From: Psychromarinibacter halotolerans
GTDB taxonomy: Bacteria > Pseudomonadota > Alphaproteobacteria > Rhodobacterales > Rhodobacteraceae
Direction of reading: 5' to 3'
Length of the DNA stretch: 64,000 nucleotides
Assembly: GCF_029168315.1 (NCBI RefSeq)
Contig: NZ_JARGYD010000001.1
Location: 310,001-374,000, forward strand
Below are positions 7,948 through 16,326 of this stretch, piece after piece. Within the stretch, counting starts at the first letter, position 1, and every line of letters begins with the position of its first letter. The notes under the pieces are model-generated. The model saw only the letters and a list, made by a program, of their open reading frames with translations, was not told where the DNA came from and did not search any database. A program made the position numbers and the translations under genes.

Positions 7948-7989
7948 TGTTGATTAGTCATTAACAAGCGTTCACGGAACGGGTTAAAT
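7948..7989 (+). promoter_or_regulatory. Putative luxI promoter with lux-box-like dyad over the -35
   Basis: A 19-bp dyad TGTTGAT-tagtc-ATTAACA (7948-7966, one mismatch between arms) overlaps a -35-like TTAACA (7961-7966). Seventeen bases later stands TTAAAT (7984-7989), a fair -10. A lux box over the -35 is the classic arrangement for LuxR-type activation. The sequence of the box differs from that of Vibrio fischeri, so this rests on geometry. Confidence 0.5.
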
Positions 7990-8010
7990 CACTCTCCATG
8001 AAGGAGAGTG
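7990..8010 (+). promoter_or_regulatory. Hairpin sequestering the luxI Shine-Dalgarno
   Basis: CACTCTCC (7990-7997) and GGAGAGTG (8003-8010) form a perfect 8-bp stem with the loop ATGAA. The ribosome binding site AAGGAG is almost wholly inside the right arm, and the luxI ATG is at 8015. If the -10 at 7984 is right, the hairpin starts close to the very 5' end of the transcript. It could tune or heat-gate translation, or merely protect the 5' end. Confidence 0.6.
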
Positions 8011-8014
8011 ACCA

Positions 8015-8626
8015 ATGCGCCATATCACGTTCGACTTGTCGACCATGCACGAGCATGGTTCGGCATTCTTCGATTACCTCGGATTACGAAAACGGTTTTT
8101 CGTCGATATCCTGAAATGGGACATCCCGCACAACGACAAGTTCGAGATGGACCAGTACGACAACCCGACCGCTTGGTACTCGCTTTGCATCCATGAAGGC
8201 GAGGTCATCGGCGGGACGCGCGTGATGCCGACGACCGCTCGCTGGGGCAAGCACAGCTACATGCTGAAAGATGCCCGCGAGGGTGTGCTGGACAGCATCC
8301 CGCATGATGCGATGCCGTCCGACATCATCTCTCCGTACGTTTGGGAAATGACGCGACTGGTGATCTCTCCGGACCTTCGCCGTGCCGAAGACCGCGCCCG
8401 CTGCCTTCAGCACGTCGGACAGGGCCTGTACGACATCGCCGAGGCGCAGAACGTGTCCGAGTACATGGGCATCTCTGCCGTTGCGCTGATCCGCGTCCTG
8501 CGCCAGCTGGGTTTCCCGCTGGAACGCATGGGCACGCCCTATCACGACGCGGCGGATCGCCGGAACTACACCGTCATGCGGATGCCCGTGCATCTTCAGA
8601 ACCAGCGGCTTCTGGCAGCCGAGTAA
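8015..8626 (+). CDS. luxI: Acyl-homoserine-lactone synthase
   Basis: The 203-residue product is a LuxI-family autoinducer synthase, making N-acyl-homoserine lactone from S-adenosylmethionine and acyl-ACP (or acyl-CoA). The invariant residues are in place: Arg25/Arg27, Phe28/29 and Trp35 in LRKRFFVDILKW, Glu44, Asp46 and Asp49 in FEMDQYDN, Arg69 in GGTRV, and Glu111/Arg114 in WEMTRL. The acyl chain cannot be read from sequence. It follows the LuxR-type regulator and is under the dyad and hairpin at 7948-8010. Local symbol names such as raiI or phaI used in roseobacters cannot be assigned. Confidence 0.92.
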   Translation: MRHITFDLSTMHEHGSAFFDYLGLRKRFFVDILKWDIPHNDKFEMDQYDNPTAWYSLCIHEGEVIGGTRVMPTTARWGKHSYMLKDAREGVLDSIPHDAMPSDIISPYVWEMTRLVISPDLRRAEDRARCLQHVGQGLYDIAEAQNVSEYMGISAVALIRVLRQLGFPLERMGTPYHDAADRRNYTVMRMPVHLQNQRLLAAE

Positions 8627-8688
8627 CGCCCGAACGACGAACACACAGGTACGAGTAAGCCAAAGGTTCCCACTCACGGAAGTACAGC

Positions 8689-8738
8689 CCGGCGCGCAGA
8701 CCCTCCTTCGCATGGTCCCCTTCGGATCTGCGCGCCGG
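8689..8738. terminator. Long-stem hairpin downstream of luxI
   Basis: CCGGCGCGCAGA (8689-8700) and TCTGCGCGCCGG (8727-8738) form a perfect 12-bp stem closing a 26-base loop, followed on the plus strand by CTCTCTTCCTAA. It lies 62 bases after luxI, in the gap before the convergent pyrG. It probably ends luxI transcription; the T-tract is weak. Confidence 0.5.
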
Positions 8739-8818
8739 CTCTCTTCCTAAGGTGATGTGAACGAGTGTTCGCCCAAATGCCCTGCAACCGCGTCAAGCGG
8801 GGCAGAGGCGGGCCAGCA

Positions 8819-8837
8819 GGCCCCGCATCGCGGGGCC
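8819..8837 (-). terminator. Hairpin downstream of pyrG
   Basis: GGCCCCGC / GCGGGGCC with loop ATC, 17 bases after the pyrG stop codon. No T-tract follows leftward, so it may act with Rho or as a 3' end stabiliser. Confidence 0.45.
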
Positions 8838-8854
8838 CGGGCCCAAGACCCCGA

Positions 8855-10498
8855 CTAGACCAGCCGAGACACGTCTTTCGCAGCGCGCACGAAGTCCGCG
8901 AACAGTGGGTGCGGTTCGAACGGCTTCGATTTCAGCTCTGGGTGGAACTGCACGCCGATGAACCACGGGTGGTCCTTCCACTCGACGATTTCCGGCAGGC
9001 GGCCGTCGGGCGACATGCCCGAGAAGCACATGCCCTGCTCCTCCAGCGCCTTGCGATACTTGATGTCGACCTCGTAGCGGTGGCGGTGGCGTTCGTCGAT
9101 GGCAAGGTTGCCATAGATCTCTGCGACGCGGCTGCCCTCGGTCAGGGTGGCGTCATAGGCGCCCAGGCGCATCGTGCCGCCCTTGTCGTCGCCGACCTTG
9201 CGGCTGACCGTGTGGTTGCCCTGAACCCATTCCTTGAGGTGATAGACAACGGGGGTGAACCGCTTGGCGCCGGCCTCGTGGTCGAATTCCTCGGACCCGG
9301 CATCCTTGACGCCGCCGACGTTGCGGGCCGCCTCGATCACCGCCATCTGCATCCCAAGGCAAATCCCCAGATAGGGCACCTTGTGCTCGCGCGCGAACTG
9401 GGCGGCGCGGATCTTGCCTTCGGTCCCGCGCTCGCCAAAGCCGCCGGGCACCAGGATCGCCTGATAGCCTTCAAGGTAGGGCGCGGGATCCTCGCGTTCG
9501 AAGATCTCGGCGTCGATCCATTCGGACTTCACCTTCACCCGGTTCGCCATGCCGCCATGCGTCAGCGCCTCTGCGATGGACTTGTAGGCGTCTTCCAGCT
9601 GCGTGTACTTGCCGACGATGGCCACGCGCACTTCGCCCTCTGCGTGGTGCAGGCGGTCCTCTACGTCGATCCAGCGGTCGAGGTTGGGCTTCGGCGCCGG
9701 AGAGATGTTGAACGCATCCAGCACCGCCTGATCCAGACCGACTTTGTGATAGGCCATCGGCGCCTCGTAGATCGACTTAAGGTCGTAGGCGGGGATCACG
9801 CTGTCGGGACGCACGTTGCAGAACAGGGCGATCTTGCCGCGTTCCTTTTCGGGGATCTCGTGTTCCGACCGGCAGACAAGGATGTCCGGCTGAAGGCCGA
9901 TGGACCGCAGTTCCTTGACCGAGTGCTGCGTGGGCTTGGTTTTCAGCTCTCCGCTGGCCGCAAGGTAGGGCAACAGGGTCAGGTGCATCAGGATGCAGTC
10001 GCCGCGCGGGCGTTCCTGCCCGAACTGGCGGATCGCCTCGAAGAAGGGCAGGCCCTCGATGTCGCCGACCGTGCCGCCGATTTCGCACAGCATGAAGTCG
10101 ACTTCGTCCTCACCGATCGAGATCCAGTCCTTGATCTCGTTGGTGACGTGCGGAATGACCTGGATCGTCTTACCGAGGTAGTCGCCGCGGCGCTCTTTCT
10201 CCAGCACGTTGGAATAGATCCGGCCGGACGAAACGGAATCGGTGGCCCGCGCCGCGACGCCCGTGAAGCGTTCATAGTGGCCAAGGTCCAGATCCGTTTC
10301 GGCGCCGTCGTCGGTCACGAAGACCTCGCCGTGCTCGAACGGGCTCATGGTGCCCGGATCGACGTTCAGGTAGGGGTCCAGCTTGCGCAGCCGCACGGTA
10401 AACCCGCGGGCCTGCAGCAACGCGCCGAGCGCGGCCGAGGTCAGCCCCTTGCCAAGAGACGAAACCACGCCACCGGTGATAAACACAAAGCGCGCCAT
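8855..10498 (-). CDS. pyrG: CTP synthase
   Basis: A 547-residue enzyme of normal family length. It converts UTP, ATP and glutamine to CTP in the cytoplasm. The N-terminal synthase domain begins MARFVFITGGVVSSLGKG (P-loop) and includes KLDPYLNVDPGTMSPF and CEIGGTVGDIE. The C-terminal glutamine amidotransferase has GGFGERG, the nucleophile in LGICLGMQ and the His/Glu pair in GVQFHPE. The start at 10498 fits the conserved N-terminus; an upstream in-frame extension is not conserved. secG lies 165 bases upstream on the same strand, the order often seen in alphaproteobacteria. Confidence 0.97.
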   Translation of the reverse strand: MARFVFITGGVVSSLGKGLTSAALGALLQARGFTVRLRKLDPYLNVDPGTMSPFEHGEVFVTDDGAETDLDLGHYERFTGVAARATDSVSSGRIYSNVLEKERRGDYLGKTIQVIPHVTNEIKDWISIGEDEVDFMLCEIGGTVGDIEGLPFFEAIRQFGQERPRGDCILMHLTLLPYLAASGELKTKPTQHSVKELRSIGLQPDILVCRSEHEIPEKERGKIALFCNVRPDSVIPAYDLKSIYEAPMAYHKVGLDQAVLDAFNISPAPKPNLDRWIDVEDRLHHAEGEVRVAIVGKYTQLEDAYKSIAEALTHGGMANRVKVKSEWIDAEIFEREDPAPYLEGYQAILVPGGFGERGTEGKIRAAQFAREHKVPYLGICLGMQMAVIEAARNVGGVKDAGSEEFDHEAGAKRFTPVVYHLKEWVQGNHTVSRKVGDDKGGTMRLGAYDATLTEGSRVAEIYGNLAIDERHRHRYEVDIKYRKALEEQGMCFSGMSPDGRLPEIVEWKDHPWFIGVQFHPELKSKPFEPHPLFADFVRAAKDVSRLV

Positions 10499-10662
10499 AT
10501 GTCGGAAACTCCCGTGAAAGCCTTGAATCATGCAGGCGGAAACGCTGTTCGAAAACGCATATCCACGGGACTTAAGATATAACCGATTCCCGCGGGTTGC
10601 GCAAGCCAACCGCTACATTGTGTAGAGGGGGATTTTTCCCCCTCAATCAGTTGTGGATATTA

Positions 10663-11037
10663 TCAGTCGGCCCGCGGCGGGGTCAGCGGAGCGTCGCCGC
10701 CGGTGGGCGGAAGCAGGTCGCTGGCCGGCGGAAGCGCGGGGCCGCCGTTCTCGTCAACCGGCGCGGTGGCGCCGCCGCCAAGGCGGTCGATGATCGAGCT
10801 GTCGTTCGAGTTCGAGGCGCCGATCACGGTCAGGGCGATCGAGGTCGCGATGAACGCAATCGCGAATCCCCAAGTCAGTTTGCCAAGCGCCGTGGCGGCA
10901 CCGCGGGCGGACATGACGCCGCCACCGCCGCCACCGCCGCCCATGCCCAGGCCGCCGCCCTCGGACCGCTGAAGCAGCACCACGCCGATCAGGCACAGGG
11001 CTAGGATCAGGTGGATGACGAGGATGACGTTTTCCAT
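10663..11037 (-). CDS. secG: Preprotein translocase subunit SecG
   Basis: A 124-residue membrane protein: first helix VILVIHLILALCLIGVVLLQRSEGGGLG (about 4-31), glycine-rich cytoplasmic loop with eight consecutive glycines, and second helix LTWGFAIAFIATSIALTVIG. It supports SecYE during protein export. The C-terminal ~45 residues are a proline/glycine-rich acidic tail, usual in alphaproteobacterial SecG. The ATG at 11037 was chosen because it starts the first helix directly. Confidence 0.92.
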   Translation of the reverse strand: MENVILVIHLILALCLIGVVLLQRSEGGGLGMGGGGGGGGVMSARGAATALGKLTWGFAIAFIATSIALTVIGASNSNDSSIIDRLGGGATAPVDENGGPALPPASDLLPPTGGDAPLTPPRAD

Positions 11038-11154
11038 AAGTGGGTCTCTGGCCTTTGGGCTTTGCAACGGGGGGTATCTATTGCGCCCGGCGTCATACTG
11101 CAACCGATAAAACCGTCAGCGGGCCGGGTCGCGGGGCAGGCTGGCGACATCGCG

Positions 11155-11550
11155 TCACTCTTCGATGTCGTCGACGTCCAGTTGTCCCGAAAGCCTGCGG
11201 CGGATGATCGACCAGCTCAGGCCGATTCCCATCACCGCCGAAACCGCGATGATCCCCAGCCAGACCATCGCGTCGGGATTCTCGACCGACAGCCAGCCCA
11301 TGTCCAGAAGCACCCAGACGATCGCCCCCAGCAGCGCAAGGATCAGCACGACGCCGAACAGGCCGATGGACCGCAGCGTCGCGCGCAGGAAGATGATGTA
11401 GCCCACCAGCAGCACCAGTCCGGCCAGCACCACGATGGACAGCCGCGTCTCGTAAGTGTCCAGCGCCCAGCGGGTATAGTTCCACGGCGTCGGGTTATAG
11501 GTGACGATCACCAGAACGAAGGCGAATATCCAGCGGATCAGCAGGGCCAT
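11155..11550 (-). CDS. Small integral membrane protein (DUF6524-like)
   Basis: A 131-residue protein with four hydrophobic segments, beginning MALLIRWIFAFVLVIVTYNPTPWNYTRWALD and ending in an acidic tail DVDDIEE. The N-P-T-x-x-N-Y-x-x-W motif after the first helix is like that of small roseobacter membrane proteins grouped as DUF6524; I give that name from memory. Function is unknown. It faces away from purA across 199 bases and is on the same strand as secG, 117 bases upstream of it. Confidence 0.6.
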   Translation of the reverse strand: MALLIRWIFAFVLVIVTYNPTPWNYTRWALDTYETRLSIVVLAGLVLLVGYIIFLRATLRSIGLFGVVLILALLGAIVWVLLDMGWLSVENPDAMVWLGIIAVSAVMGIGLSWSIIRRRLSGQLDVDDIEE

Positions 11551-11749
11551 CGGTCGACATTTCCTTTCGCGTGCGGGGACGGATACCGGATGTGAATGTC
11601 TGATTTGTTGCGTGTGTGTCCAGCGTCAACTGCCGGTTCCGGGCGGGGCGACGGGGAAGGCGCTGGATTTATCGGTTTCGGTCCCCGGTGACGGGCGCTA
11701 TAGGGGGTCCCGTTTGTGACTCCGGTTTCTGGCATCGAAGGGAATGGCT

Positions 11750-13042
11750 ATGGCCAACGTCGTCGTCGTGGGCGCCCAGTGGGGCGACGAGGGTAAAGGC
11801 AAGATCGTGGACTGGCTGTCCGAGCGGGCGGACGTGATCTGCCGCTTTCAGGGCGGCCACAATGCCGGCCATACGCTGGTGATCGACGGCGAGGTCTACA
11901 AGCTGAACGCGCTGCCTTCGGGCGTGGTGCGCGGCGGCAAGCTTTCCGTCATCGGCAACGGCGTCGTGCTGGACCCGTGGCACTTGGTCAAAGAGATCGA
12001 GTCGATCCGCGCGCAGGGTGTCGACATCACCCCCGAAACGCTGATGGTCGCCGAAAACACGCCGCTGATCCTGCCGATCCACGGCGAACTGGACCGTGCG
12101 CGTGAGGCGCAGAATTCGGTCGCCAAGATCGGCACCACCGGGCGCGGCATCGGCCCGGCCTACGAAGACAAGGTGGGCCGCCGGTCCGTCCGCGTCGCCG
12201 ACCTTGCAGATGACGAGACGCTGGAAAAGCGCGTCGACCGGGCGCTGGTCCACCACGACGCGCTGCGCCGCGGGCTGGGGCTGGAGCCGGTGGACCGCGC
12301 ACGCCTGTTGGCGGACCTGCGCGAGATCGCGCCGCAGATCCTTGAATACGCGGCCCCCGTCTGGAAGGTCCTGAACGAGAAACGCAAGGCCGGCAAACGC
12401 ATCCTGTTCGAAGGCGCCCAAGGCGCGCTGCTGGACATTGATTTCGGCACCTATCCCTTCGTGACCTCGTCGAACGTGATCGCCGGACAGGCCGCGACCG
12501 GCGTGGGCCTTGGCCCGACCGCCATCGATTTCGTGCTGGGCATCGTGAAGGCCTACACCACCCGCGTGGGCGAAGGCCCGTTCCCGACCGAGCTGGACGA
12601 CGCCGACGGCCAGCGTCTTGGCGAGCGGGGCCACGAGTTCGGCACCGTCACGGGCCGCAAGCGGCGCTGTGGCTGGTTCGACGCGGTGCTGGTGCGCCAG
12701 ACCTGCGCGACCTCGGGTGTCAGTGGCATCTCGCTGACCAAGCTGGACGTGCTGGACGGGTTCGAGGAACTCAAGATCTGCACCGGATACGAGCTGGACG
12801 GCGAAACGCTGGATTACCTGCCGACCGCGTCCGAAGCGCAGGCGCGCTGCACGCCGGTCTACGAAACGATGCCGGGCTGGTCGGAATCGACCGCGGGCGC
12901 GCGGTCTTGGGCCGACCTGCCGGGCGAGGCGGTGAAATACGTCCGCCGGATCGAGGAACTGATCCAGTGCCCCGTCGCGCTGCTGTCGACCTCGCCCGAG
13001 CGCGAGGACACCATCCTTGTCACCGACCCGTTCGCGGACTGA
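11750..13042 (+). CDS. purA: Adenylosuccinate synthase
   Basis: A 430-residue PurA, catalysing IMP + aspartate + GTP to adenylosuccinate in AMP synthesis. Visible motifs are VVVGAQWGDEGKGKIVDWL (GTP loop and catalytic Asp), GGHNAGHT (catalytic His), GTTGRGIGPAYEDK, and GRKRRCGWFDAVL. The ATG at 11744 lies directly against the GAAGGGA Shine-Dalgarno (11737-11743), whereas the ATG at 11750 has a normal spacing and gives MANVVVVGAQ, the conserved start. Its stop codon overlaps the start of the DUF2842 gene (ATGA). Confidence 0.97.
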   Translation: MANVVVVGAQWGDEGKGKIVDWLSERADVICRFQGGHNAGHTLVIDGEVYKLNALPSGVVRGGKLSVIGNGVVLDPWHLVKEIESIRAQGVDITPETLMVAENTPLILPIHGELDRAREAQNSVAKIGTTGRGIGPAYEDKVGRRSVRVADLADDETLEKRVDRALVHHDALRRGLGLEPVDRARLLADLREIAPQILEYAAPVWKVLNEKRKAGKRILFEGAQGALLDIDFGTYPFVTSSNVIAGQAATGVGLGPTAIDFVLGIVKAYTTRVGEGPFPTELDDADGQRLGERGHEFGTVTGRKRRCGWFDAVLVRQTCATSGVSGISLTKLDVLDGFEELKICTGYELDGETLDYLPTASEAQARCTPVYETMPGWSESTAGARSWADLPGEAVKYVRRIEELIQCPVALLSTSPEREDTILVTDPFAD

Positions 13043-13269
13043 TGGCGCTGAGCTACAAGGCCCGGCGGCGGCTGTCGCTGTTGTGGTTGGTGGTTGGGCT
13101 GCCGGTCTACATCGTGCTGGCGATCACCATCGTCGGCCTGTTCGACCGGCCGCCGTTCCTGCTGGAACTGGCGATCTACGTCGGGCTTGGCCTGGTCTGG
13201 GCCTTTCTGGCCAAGCCGATCTTTAAAGGGGTCGGCAAGGCCGATCCCGACGCCGACGCCGACGACTAA
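13042..13269 (+). CDS. DUF2842 membrane protein
   Basis: A 75-residue protein with two membrane segments (about 11-32 and 40-58) and a basic N-terminus MALSYKARRRLSLL. It fits the alphaproteobacterial DUF2842 family, whose function is unknown. It is translationally coupled to purA through an ATGA overlap at 13040-13044. The C-terminal tail DPDADADD is acidic. Confidence 0.8.
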   Translation: MALSYKARRRLSLLWLVVGLPVYIVLAITIVGLFDRPPFLLELAIYVGLGLVWAFLAKPIFKGVGKADPDADADD

Positions 13270-13276
13270 GCGCAGG

Positions 13277-13328
13277 CACCACGATCTTCCAGAAGATCGT
13301 GGTGGGCAGAATTTTCTAGAAAATTCTG
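13277..13328. repeat. Bipartite palindromic element, copy 2
   Basis: The first half pairs CACCACGATCTTC with GAAGATCGTGGTG around CA (13277-13304), the second CAGAATTTTC with GAAAATTCTG around TA (13307-13328); both stems are perfect. Reverse-complemented it has the same order and spacing as the copy at 1827-1873. It follows the DUF2842 stop by 7 bases and may also end purA transcription. Confidence 0.75.
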
Positions 13329-13385
13329 ATGGTTGCCGCGCGCGTCGTGGCGTGGGCCTGTGGTCCGGCACCATCCTGACATGAG

Positions 13386-13415
13386 AAAAAAGGCGGAGTG
13401 TTTGCACACTCCGCC
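13386..13415 (-). terminator. Intrinsic terminator of the acidic protein gene
   Basis: GGCGGAGTG / CACTCCGCC with loop TTTGCA (13392-13415). Leftward it is followed by a run of six T (13386-13391 on the minus strand). It lies ~50 bases after the stop of the gene at 13467. Confidence 0.85.
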
Positions 13416-13466
13416 CAGTTGGCTTGTGACAAACACAAGCACACGAACACCTTGGATGAGGTAGGA

Positions 13467-16187
13467 TCAGCCGGCGGCGGACCGCCGCTGGGCATCGTTG
13501 AACCGGCTGCCGGGGGCCACCGTGAACCGGCCACGCTCGACCCGCAGGATGCGGCCTTCGCGCAGCAGCACGCCGAAGGCGCGCAGGCCGTCCTCGCGGC
13601 TGAAGGCGCCATCGGGCAGCAGGCGGGCGACGCGGCTCATGATCTGGGGCCGCGAGTTAGAGGCTTCGCCGCGGACGGCGCCCGCGAAGGCGGCCGAGGC
13701 TTCAAGCAGTTCCTGCAGCCCGTCCGGCGCCATGCGGTCGACGAAGGCCTTGAAGCCGTCCTCCGACACATCGTCCTGACTTGCGGCTTCGGAGGCGTCG
13801 ACGTCGTCGCTGCGCACGCGGCGCGGGCGCACCGGGCGGGCGGACGCTTCGGCGGCGTCGTCTTCTTCGCGGTCGATGCGCTGTTCCGACACCAGCATCA
13901 GCGGCGCCATCGGGCGCTTGCGGCGCGGCTGGTCGCCAGAGCCGCTGACCGTCGGGCGGCGCAGCCCCGAGGGGCGGTCTGCTGCCGGCTCGGGCGCGGG
14001 CTCCGGTGTCGGGGCTTCGGCCTCGGCTTCGGGCGTGTCGCCCATGTCTTCGGTTGCGTCGTCGAGGCGCAGCTTGTGCGACCGCGCATCTTCGTCGGTC
14101 AGCGCGGGGCCGGACGTGGGACGCACCGCGCTGGCAAGATCGTCGCGATACTGGCTCATCGCGCGTTCGGCTTCCCGCTCGCGCTTGCTGGCGGCACGGC
14201 CACCGTCGGCGCGCACCGCAGCCACGGCGGCTTTCAGATGTGCGATGGCGGAGCGGCGCCGCTTGTTGTCGTTGTTGCGCAGTTCTGTGTCGGCCTGCGC
14301 CAGCAGACGGTCGACGGGAACGTCGCCGCTTTGCGTGTCCGGCGCGGTGGTGTCGCCATCCTCGTTGCGCTGCACCTCTGCCGCAGCGGCGGCAAGATCG
14401 GCGGCCACGGCATCGCGGTGATCGATGTCTGCGGTGTCGGGCGTTTCCTCGTCGTCCTGACCGGCGCGCATCAGCTCGTCGATCAGGTCGGCTTCGTCAT
14501 CCTCGGACAGGCCGGTTTCGCCCAGAGCGGCGCGGATCTCGTCGCGTTCGCTCAGCGGCTCGGCGTCGCCGTCCAGCGAGGTCAGTTCCTGAACCTCGGT
14601 GTCTTCGTCGGTGTCGTCCTCGGCGTACTGCGCGTCGAACTCGTCGCGGGACATCTTCAGCACGCGGACGTGCGGCGCGTCGTCTGCTTCGGCTTCGTCG
14701 GTCTCGTCGATCCGCTCGGCAGAGGTCAGCGACAGCGGCGGCAGGCGGTCGTCCGCTTCGTCCGTTTCCTCGGACACGTCTTCGGCGGTGTCTTCTTCGA
14801 CGGGGGCAGTCTCTTCCTCGGCCTCGGGCTCTGACGCGGTGTCCGCGCCAAGAATGTCACCCAGGTCCAGGTCGGACAGGTCGTCTTCCGCGGTCTCCTC
14901 GAACGCGGCCTCGTCGGCGTCGTCTTCTGCCGTCTCGGGGGCAGAGGTGTCGAGGTCGAGGGATTCGATGTCGAAGCCTTCATCCTCGAACGACGCGTCG
15001 TCAGCCGGGGTTTCGGCGACAGGCTCGGGGCGGACGACCCCGGCGGTTTCCGGCAGGACAAGCGCGATGTCTTCGGCTTCATCCTCGAAATCATCGGCGG
15101 CGAAAGCCTCGGCGATGTCGGGCATGTCGGTCGGGGCCGTCATATCCTCGGCTTCGTCCTCGGTGCCGTCGTCTTCGGGCATCTCGAAACCGGCCAGCGT
15201 GTCTTCGGCGGTTTCATCCTCGAACGAGGAGGCTTCGGCAAAGTCGGTGACGTCGGCGTCGGTCGTCGCGGCAAACTCGAACGGCACGTCGGCTTCGGCT
15301 TCAAGGCCAAGGGCGGCAAGGTCTGCTTCGTCCAGATCGTCGGCGGCCTGTTCAGTCGACGCCTGTTCAGGGGAAGCCTGTTCAGCGGTGTCTTCGACGG
15401 TGTCCTCAACCGCTTCGTCTTCATCCGTTGCGACGGTCGCCGGGACAACGCCCAGTTCCGCAGCGGCGACGGCATCCAGCATGCCTTCGTCATCGGCGGC
15501 CGATTCGTCGGCGGCGGGCACGTCTTCGTCTTCGGCCTCATCCTCGGCGGGGGCGGACATGATGCCGTCGATCGGGGCGTTCGACAGTTCCGGGCGCTCG
15601 TCCTCGGCGAAGGTCGAGGCAAGCTGCGGCTCGGTCTGGGCGCGTGCCACGGCGGCACGGATGCGGCGCAGTTTCTCGGCGACGGTTTCCGCGTGCGGAT
15701 CGGCGGGTTCGGCAGGTGCGGCGGGGGCGGGCGCCGGCGCGGCAGCGGCGGGCGCCGGTGCAGGTGTCGGATCGGCCACCGCTTCGGGCGCGTCCGGCGC
15801 TTCGGGTGCCATGTCGGCGCGGGCCGCGACCGAGGTGGCGACCGTCGCGGCGACCATCGGGTCGGCGGCCGGGGCGGGGGTGTCTTGTTCGTCAACCTGC
15901 TGCGATTGCTCGCTGTCGTCGGTTTCCGCATCCTCTGCGGGGCGCAGCAGGATGCCATTGCGGTCAACCCGCGCCTCGACCCGGCGCTGGATCTCACGCT
16001 CGGCGATGCGGTGTAGCATCTCGGCGTCCGGGGTCGGGGGTTCCGCCCCGAAATAACGGTCATCCGCGGCCAAATCGCGGAAGTATTCCGCGATCGACTT
16101 CATCGTCGAGAACGGCTCATCAAAGCCCTCGAGCGTGCAGGAAAAGGTCCCGTAGGATACCGTCAGGATTTTGCTGGCGTTAACCAT
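13467..16187 (-). CDS. Large acidic low-complexity protein with conserved terminal domains
   Basis: This 906-residue protein has three parts. Residues 1-85 look folded: MVNASKILTVSYGTFSCTLEGF, then MKSIAEYFRDLAADDRYFGAEPPTPDAEMLHRIAEREIQRRVEARV. Residues ~90-680 are dominated by Asp, Glu, Ala, Pro and Thr and are probably disordered, without a fixed repeat unit. The last ~200 residues again look structured and ordered by charge: AIAHLKAAVAAVRADGG, KREREAERAMSQYRDDLASAV, then a basic stretch and DAFVDRMAPDGLQELLEASAAFAG ... MSRVARLLPDGAFSREDGLRAFGVLLREGRILRVERGRF, which resembles a winged-helix-like ending. No signal peptide or membrane segment. I do not recognise the family by function; similar proteins occur next to thiamine pyrophosphokinase in roseobacters as far as I recall. 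It is divergent from that gene. Confidence 0.75.
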   Translation of the reverse strand: MVNASKILTVSYGTFSCTLEGFDEPFSTMKSIAEYFRDLAADDRYFGAEPPTPDAEMLHRIAEREIQRRVEARVDRNGILLRPAEDAETDDSEQSQQVDEQDTPAPAADPMVAATVATSVAARADMAPEAPDAPEAVADPTPAPAPAAAAPAPAPAAPAEPADPHAETVAEKLRRIRAAVARAQTEPQLASTFAEDERPELSNAPIDGIMSAPAEDEAEDEDVPAADESAADDEGMLDAVAAAELGVVPATVATDEDEAVEDTVEDTAEQASPEQASTEQAADDLDEADLAALGLEAEADVPFEFAATTDADVTDFAEASSFEDETAEDTLAGFEMPEDDGTEDEAEDMTAPTDMPDIAEAFAADDFEDEAEDIALVLPETAGVVRPEPVAETPADDASFEDEGFDIESLDLDTSAPETAEDDADEAAFEETAEDDLSDLDLGDILGADTASEPEAEEETAPVEEDTAEDVSEETDEADDRLPPLSLTSAERIDETDEAEADDAPHVRVLKMSRDEFDAQYAEDDTDEDTEVQELTSLDGDAEPLSERDEIRAALGETGLSEDDEADLIDELMRAGQDDEETPDTADIDHRDAVAADLAAAAAEVQRNEDGDTTAPDTQSGDVPVDRLLAQADTELRNNDNKRRRSAIAHLKAAVAAVRADGGRAASKREREAERAMSQYRDDLASAVRPTSGPALTDEDARSHKLRLDDATEDMGDTPEAEAEAPTPEPAPEPAADRPSGLRRPTVSGSGDQPRRKRPMAPLMLVSEQRIDREEDDAAEASARPVRPRRVRSDDVDASEAASQDDVSEDGFKAFVDRMAPDGLQELLEASAAFAGAVRGEASNSRPQIMSRVARLLPDGAFSREDGLRAFGVLLREGRILRVERGRFTVAPGSRFNDAQRRSAAG

Positions 16188-16326
16188 AAGAGTATCGCTT
16201 TCTCCCCGTTCAACACGAATACGTTTACCATGCGGTGGTTCCGAATTCGGAACAGAACAGAGGTTATTGCGGTATTTTTTCTGGGTCAGATTGTGGCCTA
16301 ACTCCGAATATCCCATTAATAATCGC

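Noticed and set aside
7990..8010. Reading the luxI leader hairpin as a terminator of the upstream luxR
   Set aside because: There is no T-tract and the ribosome binding site is inside the stem; the start codon is four bases away.
13398..14834. 478-residue frame on the plus strand opposite the acidic protein gene
   Set aside because: It is a shadow caused by the biased codons of the opposite gene; its translation is low-complexity Gly/Arg/His/Val without a family pattern or ribosome binding site.
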